Shown piece by piece: positions 54,697 through 64,000 of a stretch of DNA of 64,000 nt (within the stretch, counting starts at the first letter, position 1; every line of letters begins with the position of its first letter). The stretch is from assembly GCA_905618945.1 (NCBI GenBank), contig CAJQTF010000011.1, forward strand, positions 99,870 through 163,869, read 5' to 3'. Made by a program: the position numbers and the translations under genes. The notes under the pieces were generated by a model, which was not told the origin of the DNA, made no database searches, and was given only the letters and a program-made list of their open reading frames with translations. Source of the stretch: an uncultured Methylophilaceae bacterium (lineage in GTDB: Bacteria > Pseudomonadota > Gammaproteobacteria > Burkholderiales > Methylophilaceae).

Positions 54697-55212
54697 TTAT
54701 TTTTTTGAGTTTAATTGGAGAAGCTTGCTTGTGACCAGAGCGTTAACTAAGCCAAAAATAAAAGCTGATATTATAAAGATTGGTAAAAGGTAGAAGATGC
54801 CATTATGTGGAATTATCCAAAACCTTACGATGATAAATTGACCGGCTATATGTGCTAATGAAGCAATTAAGCTAAAACTAATTATACTAAAATATTTTGA
54901 ATTTAAATTCCTAAAAATTATAAGGGAAAAAAGGCTAAATAGGGCACCACTTAAACTTAGAAAAAATGTTGGACTTAAAAATGTACCTAAGAGAATACCC
55001 GTTACGAAAACTCTAATAAGAGAGACCCATATACCCATTCGTAGATCAAATTTAAATATAGTGTACAAAATTATAATATTTGCTATTCCAGGTTTTACAC
55101 CGGGGATAGGGCTTGGTAAAAAGAATTCGATTAGTGATAATGCAACAGCTATAGCAGATAGTTTAGCAATCTGATGGTCTCTATTTATAATATTAATAGT
55201 TGATAGAGTCAT
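54697..55212 (-). CDS. Gx transporter family membrane protein (heptaprenyl diphosphate synthase component I-like)
   Basis: ALSLIEFFLPSPIPGVKPGIANIIILYTIF. Confidence 0.88.
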   Translation of the reverse strand: MTLSTINIINRDHQIAKLSAIAVALSLIEFFLPSPIPGVKPGIANIIILYTIFKFDLRMGIWVSLIRVFVTGILLGTFLSPTFFLSLSGALFSLFSLIIFRNLNSKYFSIISFSLIASLAHIAGQFIIVRFWIIPHNGIFYLLPIFIISAFIFGLVNALVTSKLLQLNSKK

Positions 55213-55582
55213 ATTTTCTCTTAGCCCCTACAATAGAAATAGATATTTGATTTGGAATACAGATAATTGTTTGGTTTGCTTTATTTATCCATCCTTGATG
55301 GATACAGTATTTCTTTGCACAAGGTGCTGAGGAAAATCTAACTTTTCCATTATCAATATTTATTTTTGTTTCTCCTTTTGACCCATTAATTATTTTAGTT
55401 ATTTTTTGATTCAGACTATAGGTTGCTAATATTTCATTTCTTTTATATATCTCTAGGTATTCGCCTTGTGGGAGATTCCATAGAAATTTTGTACTAAAAA
55501 TAATTAAGCCGCAGAATAAGATAATGATAAACCAGTCACCAGATTTAATTAACTTAAAAAATTGTAATATTTTTTTTATCAA
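55193..55582 (-). CDS. NusG domain II-containing protein
   Basis: N-terminal TM then small beta domain with SSAPCAKKYCIHQGWI and ICIPNQISISI. Confidence 0.85.
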   Translation of the reverse strand: MIKKILQFFKLIKSGDWFIIILFCGLIIFSTKFLWNLPQGEYLEIYKRNEILATYSLNQKITKIINGSKGETKINIDNGKVRFSSAPCAKKYCIHQGWINKANQTIICIPNQISISIVGAKRKYDSINY

Positions 55583-56648
55583 TATCGTCTTCCCAATTTA
55601 TTTCTTTATTTAAAGATTTACTTAAAAGGATTGAGTCATCATCCATAATAATCAAAAAATAATTAATATTTAGTAATGTAGCCATATTCACTTTATTCTT
55701 TTTACTAATAATAAAGAGGGGTTTAGAAAAGACATCTGAGAGAGTGCCTGAATCTTCTGAAGGAGGTAATAAAATAGTAGCTGATTGTGTTTTTCTTTCA
55801 GGGTAGCCAGTTTTAGGATTGATTAAATGAGAAAATCTTTTATTATCAACCATAATATATCTTTGATAATCACCAGATGTTCCAATGGCCCAGCCAGGCT
55901 TAAGAGCAATCGTAGCTAGTATATTAGGCTTTCTAGGATTTTGGATTCCAACTACCCAATCGCGCTCATCATATTTACCAAATGCTAGAATGTTACCCCC
56001 GATATTAATTAAAGCATTTTTAACATTATTATTTTTAAGTATTTTTTTTGCTTGGTCTAACGCATAGCCTTTTGCATAACCACCTAAATCTATTTGAACA
56101 TTTTTATTGTTACTTTTTAAAATGCCATTCTTAATTATTATTGATTGCATTGATGGATTAGAAGATACTAATTTTTGAATTATTTCCTCATTTGGAATTG
56201 TTTTTCGATTGTAATCATTAGAGTGAAATCCCCATAGCTTAATGAGCTTGCCTATAGATGGGTTAAATAAATTTTGAGTTTGAGTTTCTAGGCGCTGAAC
56301 ATCGGTTAGAATTTTGATGATTTCATCGTTATTAATAGATATAGATTTATTTTTAGAGATTGCGTTATTAATATCTGTAATAAGGCTTTTTTCCCAAGGG
56401 TGAAGTAATTTATGTAGACGATGAAATTCAGTAAAAATTTCATCAGATACTTTTTCAGCATTAACCTTAGATTCACCATAAATTTTAATATCAATCAATG
56501 TTCCGAAGATATAATCCTTACCATGGTGAAGCTTATTGTCACTACAGCCGATTAAAAAGCCGATTAAAAAATATATAAGTAGATTATTTAAACGCATTAA
56601 TAATGTATTCTGCTGCTTTAAAATTTGTTTGTTCTTCAATCTCAACAA
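55554..56648 (-). CDS. apbE: FAD:protein FMN transferase (lipoprotein; start probably internal MRLNNLL)
   Basis: LIGCSDNK lipobox; DLGGYAKGYALDQA; NIGGNILAFG; RFSHLINPKTGYP. Confidence 0.93.
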   Translation of the reverse strand: MLRLKNKQILKQQNTLLMRLNNLLIYFLIGFLIGCSDNKLHHGKDYIFGTLIDIKIYGESKVNAEKVSDEIFTEFHRLHKLLHPWEKSLITDINNAISKNKSISINNDEIIKILTDVQRLETQTQNLFNPSIGKLIKLWGFHSNDYNRKTIPNEEIIQKLVSSNPSMQSIIIKNGILKSNNKNVQIDLGGYAKGYALDQAKKILKNNNVKNALINIGGNILAFGKYDERDWVVGIQNPRKPNILATIALKPGWAIGTSGDYQRYIMVDNKRFSHLINPKTGYPERKTQSATILLPPSEDSGTLSDVFSKPLFIISKKNKVNMATLLNINYFLIIMDDDSILLSKSLNKEINWEDDIDKKNITIF

Positions 56649-57507
56649 TCCCAGTAGGGCTAGTTATATTAATTTCAGTTAAATAGTTACCAATAATATC
56701 TAAACCTACAAAATTAAGTTTATTTTTAATTAAGAAATCTTTAACACCCATCACTATTTTTTTATCTCCAGATGTTAATTTTTGAGTTTTACCTTTACCG
56801 CCTTTTGCTAAATTAGCTCTTACCTCACCTTTAGATGGGATTCTTGCCAGTGAATAGGGCAAAGCTTCACCTTTGATTACAATGATGCGTTTATCACCCT
56901 TTTTGATTTCAGGTAAGTACCTTTGTGCCATGATAATTTTTTTACCATTATTTGTTGCAGTTTCTAAGATGACATTGATATTTTTATCTGTGGGAGTAAC
57001 CATAAAGATTCCATTACCTGCCATTCCATCTAGCGGCTTTATAATCACCTTTTTTTCTTTTCGAATAAAATTAATTATATCCTCGGCTTGTGATGAAACA
57101 ATTGTAGATGGGATAAGATTTTTAAAATTAAGTATTGATAATTTTTCATTGTGATTTCTAACTGAAACAGGGTTATTGATAACTTCAACATTAAATTCTT
57201 TGGCATTTTCGAGTATGAATGTCAGATTTAGGTAATCATTATCGAAAGGCGGATCTTTTCTTATAAATACTTTTGTAAAATACTGTATTTTATTTTTTAC
57301 TTTGACATTTTTTTCGACTAATGAATTGACACTAGAAATATGATAACTATCAATAATTATATTTTGTTTTTCATTAATAGTTAGTGAATAAATATTTGTG
57401 TAATGGACTTCTATTCCTTGATTAAGACATTCTTTTATCAAGGCTATAGTAGTATCTTTATAATAGATTAATGTTTCTGGCTCATCAATTATAAATAAAT
57501 ATTTCAT
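56584..57507 (-). CDS. gshB: Glutathione synthetase
   Basis: RKDPPFDNDYLNLTFILE, KPLDGMAGNGIF. Confidence 0.95.
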   Translation of the reverse strand: MKYLFIIDEPETLIYYKDTTIALIKECLNQGIEVHYTNIYSLTINEKQNIIIDSYHISSVNSLVEKNVKVKNKIQYFTKVFIRKDPPFDNDYLNLTFILENAKEFNVEVINNPVSVRNHNEKLSILNFKNLIPSTIVSSQAEDIINFIRKEKKVIIKPLDGMAGNGIFMVTPTDKNINVILETATNNGKKIIMAQRYLPEIKKGDKRIIVIKGEALPYSLARIPSKGEVRANLAKGGKGKTQKLTSGDKKIVMGVKDFLIKNKLNFVGLDIIGNYLTEINITSPTGIVEIEEQTNFKAAEYIINAFK

Positions 57508-58790
57508 TATATTTGGTTTTGAAGTTCTTTCGCAGCAGCAAGTAAGGCTAATCTGGCTATAACCCCATAAGCGTAAAATCTATTGGCCTTATCATCACAG
57601 GGTCTGCCTTGATCTGGCATAAGGCATGATGTTTCAAAAGCAACTGGTACAAAATGCATGCCCGGTGAATTAAGGTTCTCATCTTTCTCTTTATTTGTAT
57701 GTACTCGATAAAAACCACCAACAACAAAATGATCTATCATGTAAACAACAGGCTCAGCTACAGCATCATTAATAGCCTCTTCTGTATGAACCCCTTCTTG
57801 AATAATGACTTCTGTTACCTTCAATCCTTCTTTAACAATAGACATTTTTTTTCTCATTTTTCGATTAAGATTTATAACCTCTGTACTATTCTTAATCGTC
57901 ATTATTCCCATTCCATAAGTACCAGCATCTGCTTTGATTACAACATATGGTTCATGAGCTATATTGTATTGAGAATATTTTTCTTTGATTTTTGATAATA
58001 GCTTATCAATATGTTCAGCTAATTGAATCTCTCCTTCCCGCTCAAGAAAATTTAAACCATCTAGTTTTTCAAAATACGGATTAATTAACCAAGGATCAAT
58101 CTTTGTAAATCTAGAAAATTCTTCTACTACCTCATTGTAGTAATTGAAGTGTGTTGATTTTCTTCTGGTTGGCCATCCTGCTGAAAGAGGCGGGATAATG
58201 TTTTGATCAAGATTTTTAAGTTTATCTGGGACACCACCAGAAAGATCATTATTTAGGATAATCGCGCATGGTCTAAAGGTTGAAGAATCATCATTTTTTA
58301 AAAATAAGTGATCACTTTCTCTATGAATAGGCTCAATTTTTATCGAATTATTATCATCAATTTCAATTATTTGAATTTCATTTATATTTTCGTCAGCACT
58401 TCCGATTCTAACTTCAAGTCCAGAATTTTTTAAAATTTCCGTTAATTCAAATATATTTTTTAAGTAAAATTTATTTCGTGTGTGGTTTTCAGGAATAATT
58501 AGAACTCGCCATGCATCCGGACAAATTTTTTCTATAGCGACAGAAATGGCTTGAATTGTTAGTGGTGCAAAATCAGGATTTAGGTTATTGAAGCCTCCTG
58601 GAAAAAGATTGGTATCTACAGGTGTTAATTTAAAGCCAGAATTTCTTAAATCAACAGAGGCATAAAATGGAGCACTATATTCTAACCATTGTATTCTAAA
58701 CCAATGCTCAATATCACAGCTATGATTAATTATGTAATTTTCTAAATTAAATAACTCAGAACTTAACTCAGTTTTTAAAACAGGATTCAT
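57507..58790 (-). CDS. gshA: Glutamate-cysteine ligase (Acidithiobacillus-type family)
   Basis: [35 protein letters not shown]; paired with gshB. Confidence 0.88.
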   Translation of the reverse strand: MNPVLKTELSSELFNLENYIINHSCDIEHWFRIQWLEYSAPFYASVDLRNSGFKLTPVDTNLFPGGFNNLNPDFAPLTIQAISVAIEKICPDAWRVLIIPENHTRNKFYLKNIFELTEILKNSGLEVRIGSADENINEIQIIEIDDNNSIKIEPIHRESDHLFLKNDDSSTFRPCAIILNNDLSGGVPDKLKNLDQNIIPPLSAGWPTRRKSTHFNYYNEVVEEFSRFTKIDPWLINPYFEKLDGLNFLEREGEIQLAEHIDKLLSKIKEKYSQYNIAHEPYVVIKADAGTYGMGIMTIKNSTEVINLNRKMRKKMSIVKEGLKVTEVIIQEGVHTEEAINDAVAEPVVYMIDHFVVGGFYRVHTNKEKDENLNSPGMHFVPVAFETSCLMPDQGRPCDDKANRFYAYGVIARLALLAAAKELQNQI

Positions 58791-59731
58791 GTGCCTACTC
58801 CTTGTGCTTGTTCATCTGCATGGTAACTACTTCTTACCATTGGACCGCTTGCAACAGAGGTGAACCCTAATTTTTCTGCTTCTCTTTTAAGATCATTAAA
58901 ATCAGTTGGCGAGACATACCTTTCAACAGGAAGATGATAAGGCGTAGGCTGTAAATATTGCCCTAATGTCAACATATCAACATTATGTTGTCTTAAGTCT
59001 TTCATAACATCTAGTATCTCTCCATTTGTTTCTCCCAAGCCAAGCATTAAACCAGACTTAGTAGGAATCAAAGGTAGCTTTTTTTTAAAATCTTTTAAAA
59101 GTAAAAGAGAATGTTCATATCGAGCACCGGGCCTTGCTCGTTTATACAACCTAGGAATTGTTTCAAGATTATGATTGAAAATATTAGGCGGCTGTTTTAA
59201 TAGTATTTCCAATGCTATATCAATTTTCCCTTTTCCTCTAAAGTCAGGCACAAGAATTTCAATTGCAATTTTTTTGTTATTTTTACGTATTTCTTTTATA
59301 CACTCAGAAAAGTGGCTGGCCCCACCATCTTTTAGATCATCTCTATCCACGCTTGTGATTACAACATAATTTAGTTTTAGTTTTGCAATTGTTAAACCTA
59401 ATTTTACAGGCTCATTTTCATCTGGCTTAAGCGGCACTCCGCTCGCAACATCACAAAAAGGGCAGCGACGAGTACAAATGTCCCCCAAAATCATAAAGGT
59501 CGCAGTGCCCTGGCTATAACACTCCCCAATATTAGGACAACTTGCTTCTTCGCATACTGTATTCAGTTGGTTATCTTTAAGAAGTCGACTTACTTTGTGA
59601 AATTTATCACTATTAGGAAGTACCATCTTTATCCATGAAGGCTTCGCTAACTTGTCTTTTTTAACAATTTTTATTGGCAATCGCGCAGTTTTTTCTTTGC
59701 CAACTTCTTTAATACTTATTATTTTTTTCAT
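58787..59731 (-). CDS. lipA: Lipoyl synthase
   Basis: [23 protein letters not shown] radical SAM cluster. Confidence 0.98.
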   Translation of the reverse strand: MKKIISIKEVGKEKTARLPIKIVKKDKLAKPSWIKMVLPNSDKFHKVSRLLKDNQLNTVCEEASCPNIGECYSQGTATFMILGDICTRRCPFCDVASGVPLKPDENEPVKLGLTIAKLKLNYVVITSVDRDDLKDGGASHFSECIKEIRKNNKKIAIEILVPDFRGKGKIDIALEILLKQPPNIFNHNLETIPRLYKRARPGARYEHSLLLLKDFKKKLPLIPTKSGLMLGLGETNGEILDVMKDLRQHNVDMLTLGQYLQPTPYHLPVERYVSPTDFNDLKREAEKLGFTSVASGPMVRSSYHADEQAQGVGT

Positions 59732-60332
59732 AATGTAGGTTTAATTTCTTATTAATAATTAATGCAATTTCTTTGCCAGATTGTTCTACGGTACTTTTAA
59801 TATTGAAGTCTGATAATTGTGACATTTTTAAGCCAGGAAAGCCACAAGGGTCAATCAATGTAAATGGCTTAGTATCCATGTCAACATTAAAACTTAAGCC
59901 ATGGTATGCATAATTTTTTTTAATCCTTAAGCCAATAGAGCATATTTTTTTCTCATCTATAAAGACTCCAGGTGCTTCTATTTTAGAATAGGAATTAATT
60001 TTATATTTTTTTAAAAAATCAATGACAGAATTTTCTAGAATTGAAACTAATTGTCTAATCATTAAACTATTTTTTTTAATGTTAATTAGTGTGTAAATAA
60101 TTAATTGACCTGGTCCGTGATAAGTAATTTTCCCTCCTCTGTCAACAAAAAGGTGAGGAATATTAGTATCCGGAATTAAGCAATCTTTTTTATTTACGCC
60201 AGTAGTAAAGATAGGTTGATGTTCTGTAATCCATAATTCATCTTTTATTGGTGCCTGATCAATAAAGTGCTTCATACCCCTCCAAGTATTCATATAATCA
60301 GTGCGTCCGAGCTGTTTTATATTTAGTGGCAT
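59709..60332 (-). CDS. lipB: Octanoyltransferase
   Basis: [14 protein letters not shown]; next to lipA. Confidence 0.95.
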   Translation of the reverse strand: MPLNIKQLGRTDYMNTWRGMKHFIDQAPIKDELWITEHQPIFTTGVNKKDCLIPDTNIPHLFVDRGGKITYHGPGQLIIYTLINIKKNSLMIRQLVSILENSVIDFLKKYKINSYSKIEAPGVFIDEKKICSIGLRIKKNYAYHGLSFNVDMDTKPFTLIDPCGFPGLKMSQLSDFNIKSTVEQSGKEIALIINKKLNLHYEKNNKY

Positions 60333-60335
60333 ATA

Positions 60336-60713
60336 CTATAAAACGAATTTGGTCATTGGGCTATTTGATAGATCAGTATATATTTTATCAAGTTGTTTTT
60401 GAGAGGTGACGTAAATATTACAAGTTAAACTGATATATTTCCCATTGCTACTACCCTTCATTTCTATTTCCGAGGCATTAAAATTACCGTAATGTTTTTT
60501 TATGATCTCAATAACAGATTCAGAAAAATTTTCTTTTACTTCCCCCATAACTTTTATAGCAAAGTTACAAGGAAAATTTATCAGTGTTTCATTTTTGGTT
60601 TGGTCCATTGGTAAAGAGTTATTACTTAGAAATAATAAAACTATTAAGTTGAATTTTTTGTGAAATATCTTGTAAAGCTTGTTCTGCAATTTTTTCACTA
60701 TCATAAGGGCCAA
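60336..60713 (-). CDS. ybeD: YbeD/DUF493 family protein (start uncertain; the track ORF overlaps rlpA)
   Basis: FPCNFAIKVMG..., syntenic with lipB. Confidence 0.8.
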   Translation of the reverse strand: MALMIVKKLQNKLYKIFHKKFNLIVLLFLSNNSLPMDQTKNETLINFPCNFAIKVMGEVKENFSESVIEIIKKHYGNFNASEIEMKGSSNGKYISLTCNIYVTSQKQLDKIYTDLSNSPMTKFVL

Positions 60714-61464
60714 TAGTCACTAAATAAAGAGAGTCTTTACTTAACTTTTTTATATTTAATGAGTTTCTAAATTTAATTTTAGAGAGCCTATTAATTAAAT
60801 AGGAAGCATTATCTTCATTTGAGAAAGCACCTGCCTGGATATAAAAATATTTTATAGAAGAATCCACTGGCGAAGTCTTATAAGTTTGCTCTAGATTTTT
60901 TTCTGCTAAAGATGGGTTTACCATTTCGATTCTCACTAACTCGCTCCCTTTTTCAATAATCCGAAGCCGATGAGCTGCTGCATAAGACAAATCAATAATT
61001 CTTTCATCAACAAAAGGGCCTCGATCATTAACTCGAATAATTACCGAGCGTTTATTTTTTAAGTTTGTTACTTTTATATAGCATGGAAGTGGGAGTGTTT
61101 TGTGGGCACCAGTCATCTGGTACATATCATATGTTTCTCCAATAGATGTTTTCTTACCATGATATCTTTTGCCATACCAAGATGCATAACCCTCTTCCTT
61201 AAAGGGAATAATTTTTGTCATAGGAGTATATTTTTTATCAAATGCGACATAAGGACGACTAGCCCATTTTGAAAGTGCTTCATATTTTGGCTGAGCATCT
61301 GGAATTTTATCTAGATTTTCGGGTGGATTTTCTTCTGGCCCATCATCCAGGTAGTAAGCCCCTGATTTTTTATTTTGTTTCGCCCCTTCTTTAAAGAGAG
61401 GGTCTATTGATTGACAACCAACAAGTAGTAAGGAAATTATTATTATAAAAAAATGTTTGTTCAT
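60622..61464 (-). CDS. rlpA: Septal ring lytic transglycosylase RlpA with SPOR domain
   Basis: EGYASWYGKRYHGKKTSIGETYDMYQMTGAHKTLPLPCYIKVTNL; VNDRGPFVDERIIDLSYAAA. Confidence 0.95.
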   Translation of the reverse strand: MNKHFFIIIISLLLVGCQSIDPLFKEGAKQNKKSGAYYLDDGPEENPPENLDKIPDAQPKYEALSKWASRPYVAFDKKYTPMTKIIPFKEEGYASWYGKRYHGKKTSIGETYDMYQMTGAHKTLPLPCYIKVTNLKNKRSVIIRVNDRGPFVDERIIDLSYAAAHRLRIIEKGSELVRIEMVNPSLAEKNLEQTYKTSPVDSSIKYFYIQAGAFSNEDNASYLINRLSKIKFRNSLNIKKLSKDSLYLVTIGPYDSEKIAEQALQDISQKIQLNSFIISK

Positions 61465-62558
61465 TAGTTAGCGATTAAAGATTTGTGAGAATGTAGGCTC
61501 ATAATAATACCAATCATAGCTAAAGATACAACCATTGATGTCCCACCATAGCTTATAAATGGCAATGGGGCTCCAACTACAGGTATTACTCCACTAACCA
61601 TTGCAATATTGACAAAGGTTGAAACAAATAAGGTGATTACTAAACTGGCAGTTATCAATCTAGAAAAAGTATTTTGCATCTTTTGTGCCATATAAATACA
61701 TCGATATAGTGTGAAGAAATAAATAATAAAGATTCCAATAATTCCAATAAAACCAAATTCTTCTCCATAAACTGAAAAAATAAAATCAGTAGATGTTTCA
61801 GGGAGGAAGCTAAGTTGTGTTTGACCTCCATAACCCCACCCTTTTCCTAAAAATCCACCGGAACCAATAGCAATCATCGATTGAATGCTGTGGTAACCTG
61901 TCCCTAGAGGATCTCGAGTAGGATCAATTAAGCTAAGAATTCTATTTTGTTGATACAAATGCAACATTGACCAGAGGTAAGGTAAGGAAAGTAATAAACC
62001 AAAACCACCAAGTATCATAACTCTTAATGATAGGCCAGCCAGAACAATAATTACCCAGCCAGAAATCAAAATTAAAATAGCAGTCCCTAAATCAGGTTGC
62101 TTCAATATCATCACACAAGGAATAGCCAAAATAAACAATGCCATCAAGTGCGTTTTATAGCTTATATCATTTTGGAATCGATGATATAGCCAAGCAAGCA
62201 TTAGGGGAATTGTAATTTTGATAATTTCAGAAGGCTGTAAATTAAAAAATAATAAATTTATCCAGCGTTTTGCCCCATGACTCTGAAATCCAAAAAAAGC
62301 AACAAGTAATAATAGAATTAAACTTACTATATATAGATACGGAGCATAAAAAAGAAAACGTTTCGGATCTATATGACTTAATAATATTAATAAAACCATT
62401 CCAATTAAAATATTTATTATTTGAGTCCCTATTAAAATAATATTTTGTTGGGATGCGCTAGCAAGTATAATTAAACCAATGAGCAATAATAATCCCACAA
62501 GTAACATTAAAATTTTATCAATATTTTGAAAAGACTTATAAAGCGTAAATTTTCTCAT
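61464..62558 (-). CDS. rodA: Rod shape-determining protein RodA
   Basis: SEDS-family motifs, PETSTDFIFSVYGEEFGFIG. Confidence 0.97.
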   Translation of the reverse strand: MRKFTLYKSFQNIDKILMLLVGLLLLIGLIILASASQQNIILIGTQIINILIGMVLLILLSHIDPKRFLFYAPYLYIVSLILLLLVAFFGFQSHGAKRWINLLFFNLQPSEIIKITIPLMLAWLYHRFQNDISYKTHLMALFILAIPCVMILKQPDLGTAILILISGWVIIVLAGLSLRVMILGGFGLLLSLPYLWSMLHLYQQNRILSLIDPTRDPLGTGYHSIQSMIAIGSGGFLGKGWGYGGQTQLSFLPETSTDFIFSVYGEEFGFIGIIGIFIIYFFTLYRCIYMAQKMQNTFSRLITASLVITLFVSTFVNIAMVSGVIPVVGAPLPFISYGGTSMVVSLAMIGIIMSLHSHKSLIAN

Positions 62559-64000
62559 TAGTTAATACCATTTAGATAGGCATCAAAAACTTTTTTAGCA
62601 ATTGGGCCAGCCGTAGATCCGCCATGCCCTCCATTTTCAACTACAATAGCTATAACAAGTTTCGGATTTTCAGAGGGAGCAAAGGCGATAAAAAGAGCAT
62701 GATCTTTGAGTTCGTCTGGAAGTTTAGATTCATCATAAACCTCACCTTTCTTTAAGCTGAATACTTGAGCTGTACCTGTTTTTGCTGAGATATTATAGCT
62801 AGAGTTTCTTCCAATAAATGCTGCAGTACCTCCTTCTTTGGTAACTAAAGACATACCTTTTTTAATTAAATCAAGATCATCTGAAGATGTTGAAGCCATT
62901 TTCTTGGATTTCATATGGGCTGAAGTATTTGATTCTTTTAATAGACGAGGACGTAAATTATTATTTGGATTAATTAGTTTTGCTGTAGCTAAAGCTAATT
63001 GAATAGGTGTAGTTTGAGTATATCCTTGACCAATTGCAGTGATTGCAGTTTCACCTTGATACCATTTTTTCTTATATTTTATTTTTTTCCATTCATCTGA
63101 AGCAATAAGTCCTCGCTTTTCATTAGGCATATCAATATTAGTTTTTTCTCCAAAACCAAATCTTTTTAATACACTATTTAATTTTGGTATGCCCAACTCA
63201 ACTCCTAACCCATAAAAAAAAGTGTCACATGAAACGGCTATAGCTTTTATGAGATCTACTTCCCCGTGACCGCTCTTTTTCCAATCTGAAAAAGTTTTAG
63301 ATTGATTGGGCATATTATAAAATCCTTTATCAATAATTGAGAAAGGTGGGCGCCTTATATTATTTTCTAATGCTGCAATTGCAACAAAAGGTTTAAGTGT
63401 TGAGCCTGGCGGGTAAATACCCGAAACTACTCTATTGATTAAGGGTTTATGAACTGAATCATTGAGCCTTCTCCAATTAGTTTCATCGATCCCATTTATG
63501 AATAAATTAGAATCAAAAGACGGCTGGCTAACATATGCTAATACTGCGCCATTATTTGGATCAATTGCCACCATTGCCCCCTTGTATTCTCCAAAAGCTT
63601 TTTCAGCAACTTTTTGGATTTTATAATCAATATTTAGAGTTATATCTTCACCATGTATTGGCTCTACTATATCAAGTGTTCTAACAACATTATTTTGAAC
63701 ATCAACTTCTATTTTTTTATAACCAGGACGGCCATGCAATCTATCCTCATAAAAATATTCAATCCCTGTTTTGCCAATGTGATCTATGCCTAAATAACTT
63801 TCAAATCGATTTATTTTTTTTAACTTTTCTATATCTTTTTGATTAATTCGATTTAAGTAGCCAATAAAATGCGCACCTGATTTTCTTTTGGGGTAAAATC
63901 TGGAGAATTTATGTTTTAAATAAATATCAGGGTATTTATATTTGTTAGCTACAAACTTTGCCGCTTGAATCTCTGTTAGATTTGATTTGATAGGGAGAGT
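62558..64000 (-). CDS. mrdA: Penicillin-binding protein 2, partial (5' end beyond the window; track start 63739 is internal)
   Basis: Frame stays open from 63739 to 64000 (...NRFESYLGIDHIGKTGIEYFYEDRLHGRPG); YPPGSTLKPF, KTGTAQ motifs. Confidence 0.96.
   Translation of the reverse strand, partial: TLPIKSNLTEIQAAKFVANKYKYPDIYLKHKFSRFYPKRKSGAHFIGYLNRINQKDIEKLKKINRFESYLGIDHIGKTGIEYFYEDRLHGRPGYKKIEVDVQNNVVRTLDIVEPIHGEDITLNIDYKIQKVAEKAFGEYKGAMVAIDPNNGAVLAYVSQPSFDSNLFINGIDETNWRRLNDSVHKPLINRVVSGIYPPGSTLKPFVAIAALENNIRRPPFSIIDKGFYNMPNQSKTFSDWKKSGHGEVDLIKAIAVSCDTFFYGLGVELGIPKLNSVLKRFGFGEKTNIDMPNEKRGLIASDEWKKIKYKKKWYQGETAITAIGQGYTQTTPIQLALATAKLINPNNNLRPRLLKESNTSAHMKSKKMASTSSDDLDLIKKGMSLVTKEGGTAAFIGRNSSYNISAKTGTAQVFSLKKGEVYDESKLPDELKDHALFIAFAPSENPKLVIAIVVENGGHGGSTAGPIAKKVFDAYLNGIN

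Noticed and set aside
63739-64000. Track start of mrdA at 63739
   Set aside because: Frame is open to the window edge and encodes expected PBP2 sequence; 63739 is an internal TTG.

Overview
This is a low-GC, gene-dense bacterial chromosome segment. The gene content and order (gltBD, split nrdJ, lptM-lysA, gshAB-lipAB-ybeD-rlpA-rodA-mrdA, pqqA, TorF porin-glnK-amtB) suggest a streamlined betaproteobacterium, probably Methylophilaceae of the OM43/Ca. Methylopumilus type; the taxonomy is inferred. I saw no rRNA, tRNA, CRISPR array, phage or insertion sequence. Most ORFs are core metabolism. The most notable items are: (1) a PQQ-type quinoprotein lipoprotein (44162-45904) that keeps the Cys-Cys, Trp and Asn signatures but, by remembered-motif alignment, has lost the metal-ligand Glu (now Arg) and the catalytic Asp (now Gly). 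It lies in a neighbourhood with a quinoprotein-relay metallohydrolase, a cytochrome b561, a radical SAM protein and DoxX. (2) An orphan 23-aa pqqA missed by the ORF track. (3) A TPP riboswitch before thiC with a readable Shine-Dalgarno-sequestering switch. (4) A near-perfect sigma-54 promoter, followed by a 7-codon leader ORF, upstream of the TorF porin-glnK-amtB operon. (5) A split class II ribonucleotide reductase. (6) A NusG-II/Gx/ApbE cassette. (7) An apparently decayed zinc-ribbon gene and several unannotated small ORFs. All family calls are from memory, with no database search.
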